DNA of 64,000 nucleotides from Jannaschia sp. M317 (GTDB taxonomy: Bacteria; Pseudomonadota; Alphaproteobacteria; Rhodobacterales; Rhodobacteraceae): assembly GCF_025141175.1 (NCBI RefSeq), contig NZ_CP081157.1, positions 1-64,000 on the forward strand. The letters are read 5' to 3'. The notes below the pieces were generated by a model. It was not told the origin of the DNA. It saw only the letters and a program-made list of their open reading frames with translations, and ran no database searches. Position 1 is the stretch's first letter. Each line of letters begins with the position of its first letter. Positions 6,967 through 16,018 of the stretch are shown here, in pieces. Made by a program: the position numbers and the translations under genes.

Positions 6967-9062
6967 TCCGGCTGGCCGGACTCGTCCTGTCGCTGGCCTT
7001 GCTCGGCGGCGGGGGCGCCATCGCCGCCACCTCGCAGTCGTATGAGTCCCCCGCACTGACCGCGCGGCTCATCACCGTCGAGGATGGGATCGGGCCCGAT
7101 GCGGGGACGATCTCGGCGGGCCTCGTCCTCGATCTGGAGGAGGGCTGGAAGACCTATTGGCGTTCGCCTGGCGAGGTCGGCCTTCCGCCCGAGGTGGACT
7201 GGGCCGGCTCGCGGAACGTCGCGTCGGCGGAGGTCCTCTGGCCCGCGCCCGAGCGCTTCCGCGCCTTCGGCATCGAGAACTTCGGCTATCGCGACGAGGT
7301 GGTCCATCCGATCCGCATCGGCCTCGACACGCCGGGGCGACCCGTCGCGTTGCGCGCGGTGATCTCGATGCTCGCCTGCTCGGATATCTGCGTGCCGCTC
7401 AGTTTCGACCTGGCCCTCGACATCCCGGCCGGGGCAGGCATTGATCGGAGCGCGGCCGAGGTGATCGCCGAATGGGTGGAGAAAGTGCCGCTGTCGCCGG
7501 AGGCGGCGGGGATGGAGCTTCGCGCCGCCGCCCTTTCCCCGGACGGCGCTGCCCTGACCGTCGAGCTTGAGCGGGCCGCGGGATGGCGGTCCCCCGACCT
7601 CTTCCCGGAACTGGGCGACGGCACCGCCTTCGGTGCGCCGGATATCCGCGTTTCCGCAAACGGTCGCAGGCTCTGGGCCTCCCTTCCCATCTTGGCACTG
7701 GCCGATCCGGCCGCACCGTTGACCCTGACGGTCACCGATGGCGCGAACGCCGCGACCTTCGAGGACATCGCGACCGGCGTCGCGGTGCCGGATCCGCCCT
7801 ATGCGGAGGCGCAGCCGAGACGATCCTGGTCGGCATTGAGCTGGATCCTCGCCCTCGCCTTCTCCGGGGGGCTTGTGCTCAATGCGATGCCCTGCGTCCT
7901 TCCGGTTCTGTCGATCAAGCTGTCTTCCGCCCTCAGATCGGCGCAGGAGACGCCTGGCCGGGTCCGGACGGGGTTCCTGGTCACGGCGGCTGGCACGCTG
8001 GCCTTCATGCTGGCCCTGGCCGGCGGCGTCATCGGCCTCAAGGGCCTCGGTTACGCGGTCGGATGGGGCACGCAGTTCCAGAACCCCTACTTCCTCATCG
8101 TCGTCACCGTGATCCTGACCCTCTTCGCGGCGTCCTTCTTCGGCCTGTTCGATATCGACCTGCCGCCCGGTCTTGCCACGCGGCTGGCGACGGTGGGAGG
8201 CCGAGGCCATGCCGGGGAATTCGCGACCGGCGCTTTCGCGGCGTTGCTCGCCACCCCCTGCTCCGCACCCCTGCTGGGGACGGCGGTGGCCTTCGCGCTC
8301 ACGGGCTCCGCATTCGAGGTCGTGGCGGTCTTCGCCACCATGGGGCTGGGCCTCGCCCTGCCCTATCTGATCGTCGCCGCGCGCCCGGGCGTCGTCTCGG
8401 CCCTGCCGCGACCCGGCCGCTGGATGCTCGCCGTCAAGGCGGTTCTGGGACTTCTTCTGGCGGCCACGGCGATCTGGCTTCTCTGGGTGCTTGCCGGAGT
8501 CCGGTCGGAGGCGCTTGCCTGGTCAGTGGCGGCACTGCTGGTCGGGATGATCGGGCTCATCACCCTGATGCGTGTCCTGCCGTCCGCGCGCGGCTGGGCG
8601 ATGGCGACGGCGGCGGGCCTCGCGGTCGCCATGATCGCGCTGCCGGCGCTCATGCAACCGGAGGCTCGCGCCGCAGGTCGCGACGACGTCATTGCATGGG
8701 TGCCCTTCGCGCGCGCCGACATCGCCCGCCATGTGAGCGAAGGCCACGCTGTCCTCGTCGACGTGACCGCCGACTGGTGCCTGACCTGCAAGGCCAACAA
8801 GACGCTGGTGCTGGAGCGGGCGCCGGTAGTGGACGCGCTGGCGGCGCCGTCGGTCGTCGCCATACAGGCCGACTGGACCCGCCCCGATCCTCGGATCGCC
8901 GCCTTCCTCGAGGCGCAGGGCCGTTTCGGCATCCCGTTCAACATCGTCTACGGTCCAGCTGCTCCCGAAGGGATCGCGCTCTCGGAGGTCCTGACGCCCG
9001 GAGCCGTCATGGACGCGCTCGGGGCCGCCCTCGGAACGGAAGTCGCACTTAGATCGGATTGA
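6963..9062 (+). CDS. DsbD/ScsB-like transmembrane disulfide reductase
   Basis: A 699-residue protein with three parts. A signal peptide and periplasmic N-terminal domain carry a cysteine pair (ACSDICVPL, about residue 140). A CcdA-like eight-helix membrane core carries the paired cysteine motifs NAMPCVLPVLS and ATPCSAPLLG. A C-terminal thioredoxin domain has WCLTCK near residue 605. Electrons pass from cytoplasmic thioredoxin through the membrane to periplasmic partners. The large N-terminal domain fits ScsB (suppressor of copper sensitivity) better than classical DsbD. It overlaps the upstream DsbA/ScsC-like gene and shares its CueR-like promoter. It converges on ccmI. Confidence 0.85.
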   Translation: MIRLAGLVLSLALLGGGGAIAATSQSYESPALTARLITVEDGIGPDAGTISAGLVLDLEEGWKTYWRSPGEVGLPPEVDWAGSRNVASAEVLWPAPERFRAFGIENFGYRDEVVHPIRIGLDTPGRPVALRAVISMLACSDICVPLSFDLALDIPAGAGIDRSAAEVIAEWVEKVPLSPEAAGMELRAAALSPDGAALTVELERAAGWRSPDLFPELGDGTAFGAPDIRVSANGRRLWASLPILALADPAAPLTLTVTDGANAATFEDIATGVAVPDPPYAEAQPRRSWSALSWILALAFSGGLVLNAMPCVLPVLSIKLSSALRSAQETPGRVRTGFLVTAAGTLAFMLALAGGVIGLKGLGYAVGWGTQFQNPYFLIVVTVILTLFAASFFGLFDIDLPPGLATRLATVGGRGHAGEFATGAFAALLATPCSAPLLGTAVAFALTGSAFEVVAVFATMGLGLALPYLIVAARPGVVSALPRPGRWMLAVKAVLGLLLAATAIWLLWVLAGVRSEALAWSVAALLVGMIGLITLMRVLPSARGWAMATAAGLAVAMIALPALMQPEARAAGRDDVIAWVPFARADIARHVSEGHAVLVDVTADWCLTCKANKTLVLERAPVVDALAAPSVVAIQADWTRPDPRIAAFLEAQGRFGIPFNIVYGPAAPEGIALSEVLTPGAVMDALGAALGTEVALRSD

Positions 9063-9084
9063 TACGCCGCAATCCGAAAGCCGC

Positions 9085-10236
9085 TTATTTCCCATCCAGC
9101 GCACGCAGCGCGGGCACCCGTCGCGGATCGTCGGACGGCAAGGCACCGACCGCCGCCCGCGCCCGGGTGCGAGCCTCCGCCGCATCCTCCGTCCGCCCCA
9201 GCACATCGTAGGCACGCATCAGGCGGATCCATCCGTCGAGATCGCCCGGTTCGTCTTCCAGCCGCGCGGCCAACCCTTCGACCATCGACTCGACGAAGGC
9301 CATCCGGTCCTCCGGGGCCATGTCTTGCGCCGCGGCGACGTCTGCCGCGCTCGGCTCCCGCCCGCCGCCGAGCATCGGCGCGTAGCGCGTCAGGTCGAGC
9401 GGCGCGTCGCCCGTCTGCTCGCCCAGCCGGTTGGCCGAGGCGATGAACAGCTCCATCCAAGGCTGGAACCCGTCCGCCGAGTCCAGCCGCTCCACCAGCA
9501 GCGCGCGGGCCGTGACGAGCGCGCCTTCCTGCTCGCGGGCCTGCGACAGGTAGAACACGGCCGCCGGGTTGGCGGAGTCGAGGGCGATGGCCCTGTCGAT
9601 GACGCGGCGCGCCTTGGGCGTGACGACCCCGCTCTCGGCGGCGATCAGCGCCTCGGCATAGCGCGACTGCACCGAGGAATCCGCCCCCTCGCGTTCGGCC
9701 ATGCTGGCGAAGGCGCCGGCCGCGTCCTCATAGCGGCCCATGTTCATGTAGGTCTGGCCCAGCAGCACCCAGCCCTCGGTCGGGCCGCCCTCCGGGTCGC
9801 TTTCGAGCCGCGCCTTCAGCTCGGCGGTCAGGGCGGCGACCTGCGCCGCCTCGGCCCGCTGCGCGGCGATCTCCTCGGACGGTCGACCCGCGACCTCGGG
9901 GGCACCGATCTGGAGGTAGAGAAGCACCGCCGCCGCGGGTACGGCGACGGCCAGCAGCGCGCCGATCGCGCGGCCCGAGCCCCGGCGCTCCGGCGCCGCC
10001 TCCGTCCGGCGCGCCACCGAAAGGAGGCGGCGCTTGATTTCGATCTCGGCGCCCTCCGCCTCCGCCCCGGAGATCAGGCCCCGGTCGCGGTCCGCTGCCA
10101 CCTCGGCAAGTTGGTCGGTGAGGATTGCGACGCTTCCATCGCGCCGGGTCAGGGTCGCGCGACGGCCGCCGAAGCCGAAGAACAGGAACGCGCCGCTTGT
10201 CAGGGCGAGTGACGCCAGCAAAATCCATAACGTCAT
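9085..10236 (-). CDS. ccmI: Cytochrome c maturation protein CcmI
   Basis: A 383-residue protein with the CcmI layout: an N-terminal membrane helix (LWILLASLALTSGAFLFF), a cytoplasmic loop with RRDGSVAILTDQLAEVAADRDRG, a second helix near residue 95, and a periplasmic TPR domain (GWVLLGQTYMNMGRYEDAAGAF). CcmI hands apocytochrome c to the CcmF/H haem ligation complex. Its ATG overlaps the ccmH stop, making it the last gene of ccmF-G-H-I. Only this ligation module is here; ccmABCDE are absent from the window. Confidence 0.9.
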   Translation of the reverse strand: MTLWILLASLALTSGAFLFFGFGGRRATLTRRDGSVAILTDQLAEVAADRDRGLISGAEAEGAEIEIKRRLLSVARRTEAAPERRGSGRAIGALLAVAVPAAAVLLYLQIGAPEVAGRPSEEIAAQRAEAAQVAALTAELKARLESDPEGGPTEGWVLLGQTYMNMGRYEDAAGAFASMAEREGADSSVQSRYAEALIAAESGVVTPKARRVIDRAIALDSANPAAVFYLSQAREQEGALVTARALLVERLDSADGFQPWMELFIASANRLGEQTGDAPLDLTRYAPMLGGGREPSAADVAAAQDMAPEDRMAFVESMVEGLAARLEDEPGDLDGWIRLMRAYDVLGRTEDAAEARTRARAAVGALPSDDPRRVPALRALDGK

Positions 10237-10718
10237 GTCCGCTCGGTCTCTCCGTTGTTCGCAATCTGCATGAGCTCATGCTCTTCCTCGGGGCTCAACG
10301 CGGTCGTCTCGCCCCACTCGGCACGGGGTCGACGCCGACGCAGCGTCATGGTGACCGCCGTGGCGCCGGCCCCGAAGATCGCGAACGGCGCGAGCCACAG
10401 CACGTAGGTGGATCCCTTCAAAGGTGGGCGGAACAGGACGAAATCGCCGTAGCGGTCCACGAAGAAATCAAGCACCTCAGCGTCGCTGTCCCCATCGACG
10501 AGTCGTTCGCGCAGCAGCAGACGCATCGTGCGCGCCACGCCGGCGTTGGAGCTGTCGATGTCCTGGTTGAGGCAGACGACGCAGCGCAGCTGCTTGGACA
10601 GGACGCGGGCGCGTTTTTCCAGATAGGGATCGGCCAGCATCTCATCGGGCTCGACCGCCCAGGCGACGCCAACGGCGAGCAACAGGGCGAATACGGAGGC
10701 GAGGACGCGATGTATCAT
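10233..10718 (-). CDS. ccmH: Cytochrome c maturation thiol protein CcmH (CcmL)
   Basis: A 161-residue protein with a signal peptide (VLASVFALLLAVGVAWAV), then LRCVVCLNQDIDSS, the LRCxxCQN-type active site that reduces apocytochrome thiols, and one C-terminal membrane helix (VLWLAPFAIFGAGATAV). The usual Gln after the CxxC is Leu-Asn here (CLNQ), a small variation. It overlaps ccmG upstream and ccmI downstream by 4 bases each, so translation is coupled. Confidence 0.9.
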   Translation of the reverse strand: MIHRVLASVFALLLAVGVAWAVEPDEMLADPYLEKRARVLSKQLRCVVCLNQDIDSSNAGVARTMRLLLRERLVDGDSDAEVLDFFVDRYGDFVLFRPPLKGSTYVLWLAPFAIFGAGATAVTMTLRRRRPRAEWGETTALSPEEEHELMQIANNGETERT

Positions 10719-11266
10719 GACCGAACCGCCGCCGCTGCCAAGGCCTCCCGGATCTCCTCCTGCGCACCAGGCGCGATGATCGGGCCCACGTAGCGGAAGG
10801 TCACGACGCCGTCGGCGTCCACCACAAACGTCTCGGGCACCCCAGAGATCGCCCAGTCGATCCCGACACGACCGTCGATATCCGAGCCGATGCGCGCGTA
10901 GGGGTTGCCGAGGTCGTCCAGCCATCGGGCCGCATCCGCGGGTTCGTCCTGGTAGTTCAGCCCCATCAGGCGTACGCCCTCGTTGCGGACCAGACGCGTC
11001 AGGACAGCATGCTCGGCGCGGCAGGGCACGCACCAGGACGCGAAGACGTTCACGAGGACAGGCGCGTCGCCCCCGCGCAGGTCGGCGGCCGACAGGCCGG
11101 GCCTGCCTGTCCCCTCGACGGCCGGCAGGACGAAATCCGGCACCGGCTGCGCGATCCGTGCCGATGGCACGGCGTTCGGGTCCCGGTCCGGGTCCAGCCC
11201 CCACAGCAGGAAGCCGCCAACGGTAATCGCCAGCAGCGCCGGCAGGGCGAGGGGGATGCGCGACAT
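10715..11266 (-). CDS. ccmG: Periplasmic thioredoxin CcmG/DsbE
   Basis: A 183-residue membrane-anchored thioredoxin: an N-terminal helix (LALPALLAITVGGFLLWGL), the active site FASWCVPCRAEH around residue 80, and the DsbE/CcmG pattern WAISGVPETFVVDADG with the cis-proline. It reduces apocytochrome c or CcmH before haem ligation. The ATG at 11266 lies just after the ccmF stop; the frame extends upstream but without family similarity. Its reductant could be the ScsB/DsbD-like protein at 6963. Confidence 0.9.
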   Translation of the reverse strand: MSRIPLALPALLAITVGGFLLWGLDPDRDPNAVPSARIAQPVPDFVLPAVEGTGRPGLSAADLRGGDAPVLVNVFASWCVPCRAEHAVLTRLVRNEGVRLMGLNYQDEPADAARWLDDLGNPYARIGSDIDGRVGIDWAISGVPETFVVDADGVVTFRYVGPIIAPGAQEEIREALAAAAVRS

Positions 11267-11270
11267 CGGA

Positions 11271-13265
11271 CTACTCCGCCGGGTGCGGGATCGCCGCTCG
11301 GCGCGCAGCGCGGCGCGGCGCGCCGATGCGAAGCCTGCGATCGGAGATTGACAGGAAGCCGCCAAGGATCAGCATGACCGAACCAATCCAGATCCAGTTG
11401 ACCAACGGCTCGTAGAGGATGCGAAGCGTCCATTGCCCGCTCTCGGGGCCAATGGCGGGCTCGCCGATCGTCACATAGAGGTCGCCCGCGAACGTGGATC
11501 GGATGGCCGACTCGGTCGTGGTGCTGCCCGCGACCGGATAGGAGCGGCGTTCGGGACGCAGCCGTGCGATCTCCTGCCCTTCGCGAAGGACGCGCAGTTG
11601 CCCTTGCTGGGCCACGTAGTTCGGACCCTGCACCGGTTCGACCCCGTCGAACACGACGTCGAAGCCTGCGATCCCGACTGTCGTGCCGGGGCCGGCGAAG
11701 AGGATCTGCTCTTCTTTCCACGCGGAGGAGCCGACGAAGCCCAAAATCAGGACGGCGACGCCGAGATGCGCCAGCGTCATGCCGTGGGCCGCGCGCGGAA
11801 GTTGCCGCGCCCGGCGGGCCGCCTCGTGCCAAGGGACGTTTCCAAGGCGGATTCGAAGTGCCCATTCTCGCAGGCTTGCCACGAAAAGCCATGCCGCGAT
11901 CGCGATGGAGAGGACCGCAAGGATCGGGCCGCCGGTCTGGAGATACCACACGATCCCGGCGACGATGGCCGCCGCCAGCAAGGCCAGCCGTAGCCGTTGG
12001 GCGACGCCCGCCAGGTCTGCCCGCTTCCACGACAGGAGCGGCCCCACGCCCATCATTACCACGAGCGGCAGCATGACGGGGATGAAAACGGCGTTGAAGA
12101 AGGGCGGCCCGACCGTCAGCTTCTCGCCGGTGATCGCCTCGATGAAGAGCGGGTAGAGCGTCCCCACGAGGACCGTCGCAGTCGCCGTTGCGAGCAGCAG
12201 GTTGTTGATCAGCAGTCCGGCCTCGCGGCTGACGGGGCGGAACAGCCCGCCCGGCTCCAACTGCGGCGCGCGCCAGGCGTAGAGGGTCAGCGAGCCGACG
12301 ACGGTCACGCCCAGCAGCCCCAGGACGTAGAGTCCGCGCTCGGGATCGACGGCGAAAGCGTGGACGGAGGTCAGCAGGCCCGAGCGCACGATGAACGTGC
12401 CCAGCAGCGACAGTGAGAAGGTCAAGATGGCGAGCAGGATCGTCCAGCTCTTGAAGGCGTCGCGCTTCTCGGTGACGATCGCCGAATGCAGCAGCGCCGT
12501 GCCCAGAAGCCAAGGCATGAAGCTGACGTTCTCGACCGGGTCCCAGAACCACCATCCGCCCCAGCCTAGCTCGTAGTAGGCCCACCAAGACCCGAGCGCT
12601 ATCCCGGCGGTCAGGCTGATCCAGGCGGCGAGGGTCCAAGGTCGCACCCAGCGGGCCCAAGCCGGATCGACCCGCCCCTCCAGAAGCGCGGCAACGGCGA
12701 AGGAGAACACGATCGAGAAGCCGACATAGCCGAAGTAGAGCAGCGGCGGATGCATCGCGAGGCCGACGTCCTGCAGCAATGGATTGAGATCCTGCCCGTC
12801 CATCGGCGCCGGGAAGACGCGGTCGAACGGGTTGGACGTGAAAAGCATGAAGGTCAGGAAGCCCACGGAGATCCAGGCTTGGACTGACAGCGTGCGCGCC
12901 TTCAGCCCCGCAGGGATATTGCCCCCCAGCAGCGCGACCCCCGCCCCGAAAATGGCGAGGATCAGTGTCCATAGCAGTAGCGATCCCTCGTGACTGCCCC
13001 AGCTGCCTGCAACCTTGAAGAGCATCGGCTTGAGCGAGTGCGAGTTCTCGACGACATTGAGGACGGTAAAATCGCTGACCACGAAGGACCGTACCAAGGC
13101 GATAAAAGCGAGCCCGATAAGCACAACCTGCAAAGTCGCGGTCGTCCGTACGCTTTCCATCCATTGAACCCGTCCCGTGCCCGCCCCCGCGATCGGCAAC
13201 ACGCTCTGCACGACGGCGACCGCCAGGGCAAGAATTAGGGCGAAATGGCCGACTTCCGGTATCAT
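11271..13265 (-). CDS. ccmF: Haem lyase CcmF
   Basis: A 664-residue polytopic membrane protein, normal length for CcmF. The tryptophan-rich haem-handling motif WGGWWFWDPVENVSFMPWL is clear near residues 225-245, and MHPPLLYFGY and other conserved haem-ligand histidine regions are present. It attaches haem to apocytochrome c with CcmH and CcmI. The ATG at 13265 (MIPEVGHFAL) is the family start. A CueR-like operator lies about 100 bases upstream and is shared with the divergent lgt gene. Finding ccmF-G-H-I without ccmABCDE suggests a spare ligation module expressed under copper stress; that is inference. Confidence 0.92.
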   Translation of the reverse strand: MIPEVGHFALILALAVAVVQSVLPIAGAGTGRVQWMESVRTTATLQVVLIGLAFIALVRSFVVSDFTVLNVVENSHSLKPMLFKVAGSWGSHEGSLLLWTLILAIFGAGVALLGGNIPAGLKARTLSVQAWISVGFLTFMLFTSNPFDRVFPAPMDGQDLNPLLQDVGLAMHPPLLYFGYVGFSIVFSFAVAALLEGRVDPAWARWVRPWTLAAWISLTAGIALGSWWAYYELGWGGWWFWDPVENVSFMPWLLGTALLHSAIVTEKRDAFKSWTILLAILTFSLSLLGTFIVRSGLLTSVHAFAVDPERGLYVLGLLGVTVVGSLTLYAWRAPQLEPGGLFRPVSREAGLLINNLLLATATATVLVGTLYPLFIEAITGEKLTVGPPFFNAVFIPVMLPLVVMMGVGPLLSWKRADLAGVAQRLRLALLAAAIVAGIVWYLQTGGPILAVLSIAIAAWLFVASLREWALRIRLGNVPWHEAARRARQLPRAAHGMTLAHLGVAVLILGFVGSSAWKEEQILFAGPGTTVGIAGFDVVFDGVEPVQGPNYVAQQGQLRVLREGQEIARLRPERRSYPVAGSTTTESAIRSTFAGDLYVTIGEPAIGPESGQWTLRILYEPLVNWIWIGSVMLILGGFLSISDRRLRIGAPRRAARRAAIPHPAE

Positions 13266-13365
13266 GTGCATGTTCCCCGCTGCCTTAGACCAGGACGTCG
13301 GGGTTTCCATCGCAGGAGGGTCAAGGCCTGACCTGCGGGATCGTCTTCACGCCTCCGTGATGGAA

Positions 13366-13402
13366 ATCGGCTTGCCCTTCCCCGGTGGAAGGTCGGCACG
13401 GA
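13366..13402. promoter_or_regulatory. Shared divergent CueR-type operator between ccmF and lgt
   Basis: On the minus strand: CCGACC (13391-13396), a 19-base spacer, then GCCGAT (13366-13371), about 100 bases from ccmF. On the plus strand: TTGCCC (13372-13377), a 19-base spacer, CACGGA, about 92 bases from lgt. The core CTTCCCCGGTGGAAG is a dyad, so one site could activate both. Confidence 0.55.
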
Positions 13403-13493
13403 CAGAGGTGCCAATGCGGGCCTTTCCCGCCGAAGCCAGTCCACGGCGTCGCCCGTCTCGCGCCTTACCGAACCCCTGACCCCGGAACGTTCC

Positions 13494-14423
13494 ATGACAC
13501 CGCTTGCGATTTCCTTCCCCGGCATCGGGCCGGACATCTTCTCGATCGACCTCGGGGTCTTCACCTTCACGCTGCGCTGGTACGCGATGGCCTACATCGT
13601 CGGCATCCTGCTGGGGTGGTGGCTCTGTCGCAGGGCGGTGCTGACGCCGCGTCTTTGGGGTTCCGCGGGTGCGCCGGTGACTGCAGCGCAGCTGGAGGAC
13701 CTCGCCACCTGGATCGTGCTCGGGGTGATCCTGGGGGGTCGGCTCGGCTTCGTCCTGTTCTATCAGCCGACCTACTACCTCGCCAATCCCGCCGAGATCC
13801 TGATGGTCTGGCAGGGCGGCATGTCCTTTCACGGCGGAATGCTCGGGGTCGCGTCCGCGCTCGTGCTTTTCCATTGGCGTCGCGACGTCCCGCTCATGCC
13901 ACTTGCCGACCTTCTGGCGCTCGCCACGCCGATCGGCCTGTTTCTCGGCCGGCTCGCCAATTTCGTGAACGGCGAGTTGTGGGGCCGGTCGACCGACCTC
14001 CCCTGGGCCGTGATCTTCCCCGGTGCCGCGGCGCAGGATTGCCCCGGCGTCGCCGGCCTGTGTGCCCGACACCCGTCACAACTCTATGAGGCGGCGCTGG
14101 AGGGAGCGGTGCTGGGCGCGGTGCTGCTGTGGCTGGCTTGGCGGCGCGGGGCCTTCGCACGGCCGGGATTGCTGACGGGCGTGTTCCTAGCGGGCTACGG
14201 CACGGCCCGCGCGGTGGTCGAACTCGTGCGCCAGCCGGACGCGCAGTTCGTCGCTCCCGGCAACCCGCTGGGCTACGCCGTGCAACTGGGCGAGGTCGGG
14301 CTGACCATGGGACAGGTTCTTTCGGTGCCGATGGTCGCGGCGGGCCTCTGGCTCGTCATGCGCGCCGTTCGGCACCTGGCTCCGGGAATGGGCGAGACCA
14401 ACCCTCAGTCACCTCGCACTTGA
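13494..14423 (+). CDS. lgt: Prolipoprotein diacylglyceryl transferase Lgt
   Basis: A 309-residue polytopic enzyme that moves diacylglyceryl from phosphatidylglycerol to the lipobox cysteine of prolipoproteins. The Lgt landmarks are visible: [11 protein letters not shown] near residue 28, [10 protein letters not shown] with the conserved His-Gly, the signature [14 protein letters not shown], and HPSQLYEA near residue 195. The ATG at 13494 follows CGGAACG. An Lgt inside a copper island is unusual because lgt is normally chromosomal and essential. The divergent CueR-like operator suggests a stress-induced second copy. Confidence 0.92.
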   Translation: MTPLAISFPGIGPDIFSIDLGVFTFTLRWYAMAYIVGILLGWWLCRRAVLTPRLWGSAGAPVTAAQLEDLATWIVLGVILGGRLGFVLFYQPTYYLANPAEILMVWQGGMSFHGGMLGVASALVLFHWRRDVPLMPLADLLALATPIGLFLGRLANFVNGELWGRSTDLPWAVIFPGAAAQDCPGVAGLCARHPSQLYEAALEGAVLGAVLLWLAWRRGAFARPGLLTGVFLAGYGTARAVVELVRQPDAQFVAPGNPLGYAVQLGEVGLTMGQVLSVPMVAAGLWLVMRAVRHLAPGMGETNPQSPRT

Positions 14424-14446
14424 CCAGAACAGGTCAGATGGCACCC

Positions 14447-15199
14447 TTACCGCACTAGCAGGGCGATCGGATATAGTACCGCGAGGAGGATCGGCTGGTG
14501 CAGCAAGTAGATCGCAAGGCTCCGGCGTCCCAGCAACGACAGCCCGCGCGCGACCCGGCTGCCGCCGTCGGGCAATAGGTCCAGCCACCCGCGGTCCAGT
14601 CCGATACGGGCGACGGCGAGCCCGACCAGCGTAAAGCCCGCCCAGGGAAAGACGGGCACGAAGTCGACGGATGGCACGGGTGCGACCGCAAAACCGATCC
14701 AGGCGACCGCCCGTGGGTCAAAGGCGGCATGCTGCCATGCAAGGCCGAGGGCGATCGCGGCGCATCCGACTAGCAGCTGGATCGCGACGGGCGCGCGCAT
14801 GAATGCGACGCCGATCACGCTGGCCACCACGATGGCATGAAGAATGCCGAAGTAGACGAAGGCGTCACCGAGAAGCAGGCGCGTCGTTGCGGTGATCGCG
14901 ATCGCGGCGGCGGCGATCTTCGCGAGGCGCAGGAGGAACGCCCGAGGCTCCACGCCGCCGCGTCCGGCAAGCGCGAGGCTGACGCCGACCAGAAGCATGA
15001 AGGTCGCCGCGACCGTCCGACCGAACGCGATCCATGCCGGATGCACGGACCAGTGCGGCGGTATCATTCCGAGGAATGTCAGATCCCAAACGAGGTGGAA
15101 CAGCACCACCCCGAGGATCGCGACGCCGCGCAGGACATCCACCGCCGGATAGCGGGCGTGCCGCCTCTGGGGGCAGCCCTGTGCGAGCGAGATGTCCAT
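14447..15199 (-). CDS. DUF1624 (heparan-alpha-glucosaminide N-acetyltransferase-like) membrane protein
   Basis: A 250-residue protein with about seven helices. It has the DUF1624 opening DVLRGVAILGVVLFHLVWDLTFLGM, with the catalytic-type histidine in the first helix, and the closing GRRSLAIYLLHQPILLAVLYP. The family is predicted to move acyl groups across the membrane; the bacterial substrate is unknown. A clear paralogue lies at 63092-63844. A degenerate CueR-like site (15237-15267) lies 38 bases upstream, so it may belong to the copper regulon. Confidence 0.75.
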   Translation of the reverse strand: MDISLAQGCPQRRHARYPAVDVLRGVAILGVVLFHLVWDLTFLGMIPPHWSVHPAWIAFGRTVAATFMLLVGVSLALAGRGGVEPRAFLLRLAKIAAAAIAITATTRLLLGDAFVYFGILHAIVVASVIGVAFMRAPVAIQLLVGCAAIALGLAWQHAAFDPRAVAWIGFAVAPVPSVDFVPVFPWAGFTLVGLAVARIGLDRGWLDLLPDGGSRVARGLSLLGRRSLAIYLLHQPILLAVLYPIALLVR

Positions 15200-15236
15200 C
15201 TGAGACGCCGATCCCCGAACGATGCCGTTTCGCAGC

Positions 15237-15267
15237 CCCTACGCGGGATACCGCGCTGGAAGGGAAG
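15237..15267 (-). promoter_or_regulatory. Weak CueR-like site upstream of DUF1624 gene
   Basis: On the minus strand: CTTCCC, a 19-base spacer starting TTCCAGCG like the other sites, then GTAGGG. The -35 departs from TTGACC, so it is only a candidate. Confidence 0.35.
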
Positions 15268-15348
15268 AGGTCGCACGATGGGATCGGCCGATGCCGGGGG
15301 CGGCAGGCCAAGGCAATAATGGCCCCTATCTTGACCCGACAATGCCGC

Positions 15349-15379
15349 TTGACCCTACCGCGGTGGAACCCGGTCGGAT
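15349..15379 (+). promoter_or_regulatory. CueR-type operator/promoter for the Rieske gene
   Basis: A perfect TTGACC (15349-15354), a 19-base spacer with the dyad CTACCGCGGTGGAA, and TCGGAT as -10 (15374-15379). It ends 51 bases before the Rieske ATG. Confidence 0.6.
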
Positions 15380-15430
15380 CGCGCCGAGGCGGCGACCGAG
15401 ATGCCTGCCGGATGCATATGGAGGACCATC

Positions 15431-16000
15431 ATGAACCCGGATGCCGGAGAAGCGCCCGAGGGCACGAGGCGCGATTTCCTTTACTACGCGACGGCCGGCG
15501 TCGGCACCGTCGTCACTGGAATGGCCGTATGGCCCCTCGTCGATCAGATGAATCCGTCAGCTGACGTGGTGGCGCTCCTGTCGATCCAGGTCGACATCTC
15601 CGGGGTGGAGCCTGGAACGCAACTCACCGTCATGTGGCAGGGCAAGCCGGTCTTCGTGCGCAACAGGACGGCGGCCGAGATCGAGGCCGCCACGGCAGAG
15701 GAGGTCACCGACCTTCCCGATCCATTGGCGCGGAACGCCAATCTTCCCGACGACGCGCTGGCCGTGGACGCCAATCGGGCGGTGCCGGGCCTGGAGACCC
15801 TTCTGGTGCAGATCGGCGTCTGCACCCATCTGGGATGCGTGCCCCTGGGCGACGGAGCCGGGGATTTCGGCGGCTGGTTCTGCCCCTGCCACGGCTCGCA
15901 TTACGACGCGGCGGGCCGCATCCGCCGGGGCCCGGCGCCGGAGAACCTCCACATTCCGCCTTACGCACTGTCGGAGGACGGGCTGCTCACGATCGGCTGA
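15431..16000 (+). CDS. petA: Rieske iron-sulfur subunit of cytochrome bc1
   Basis: A 189-residue protein: a Tat-like N-terminus with one helix ([20 protein letters not shown]), the hinge, and the two cluster-binding loops [10 protein letters not shown] and CPCHGSHYD that hold the 2Fe-2S cluster. It is the family's normal length. petB and petC are not adjacent, so this is a stand-alone extra subunit that would replace the chromosomal one in the bc1 complex. The CueR-like promoter suggests induction by copper, which damages Fe-S proteins; the replacement idea is inferred. Confidence 0.92.
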   Translation: MNPDAGEAPEGTRRDFLYYATAGVGTVVTGMAVWPLVDQMNPSADVVALLSIQVDISGVEPGTQLTVMWQGKPVFVRNRTAAEIEAATAEEVTDLPDPLARNANLPDDALAVDANRAVPGLETLLVQIGVCTHLGCVPLGDGAGDFGGWFCPCHGSHYDAAGRIRRGPAPENLHIPPYALSEDGLLTIG

Positions 16001-16018
16001 TCGTGGCATCTCCCGGCT

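Noticed and set aside
6669..8210. A 513-residue frame antisense to the DsbD-like gene
   Set aside because: Arg/Gly-rich shadow of a GC-rich gene with no domain.
9060..9090. Promoter between the DsbD-like gene and ccmI
   Set aside because: The genes converge here, so no promoter is needed and no CueR-like site is seen.
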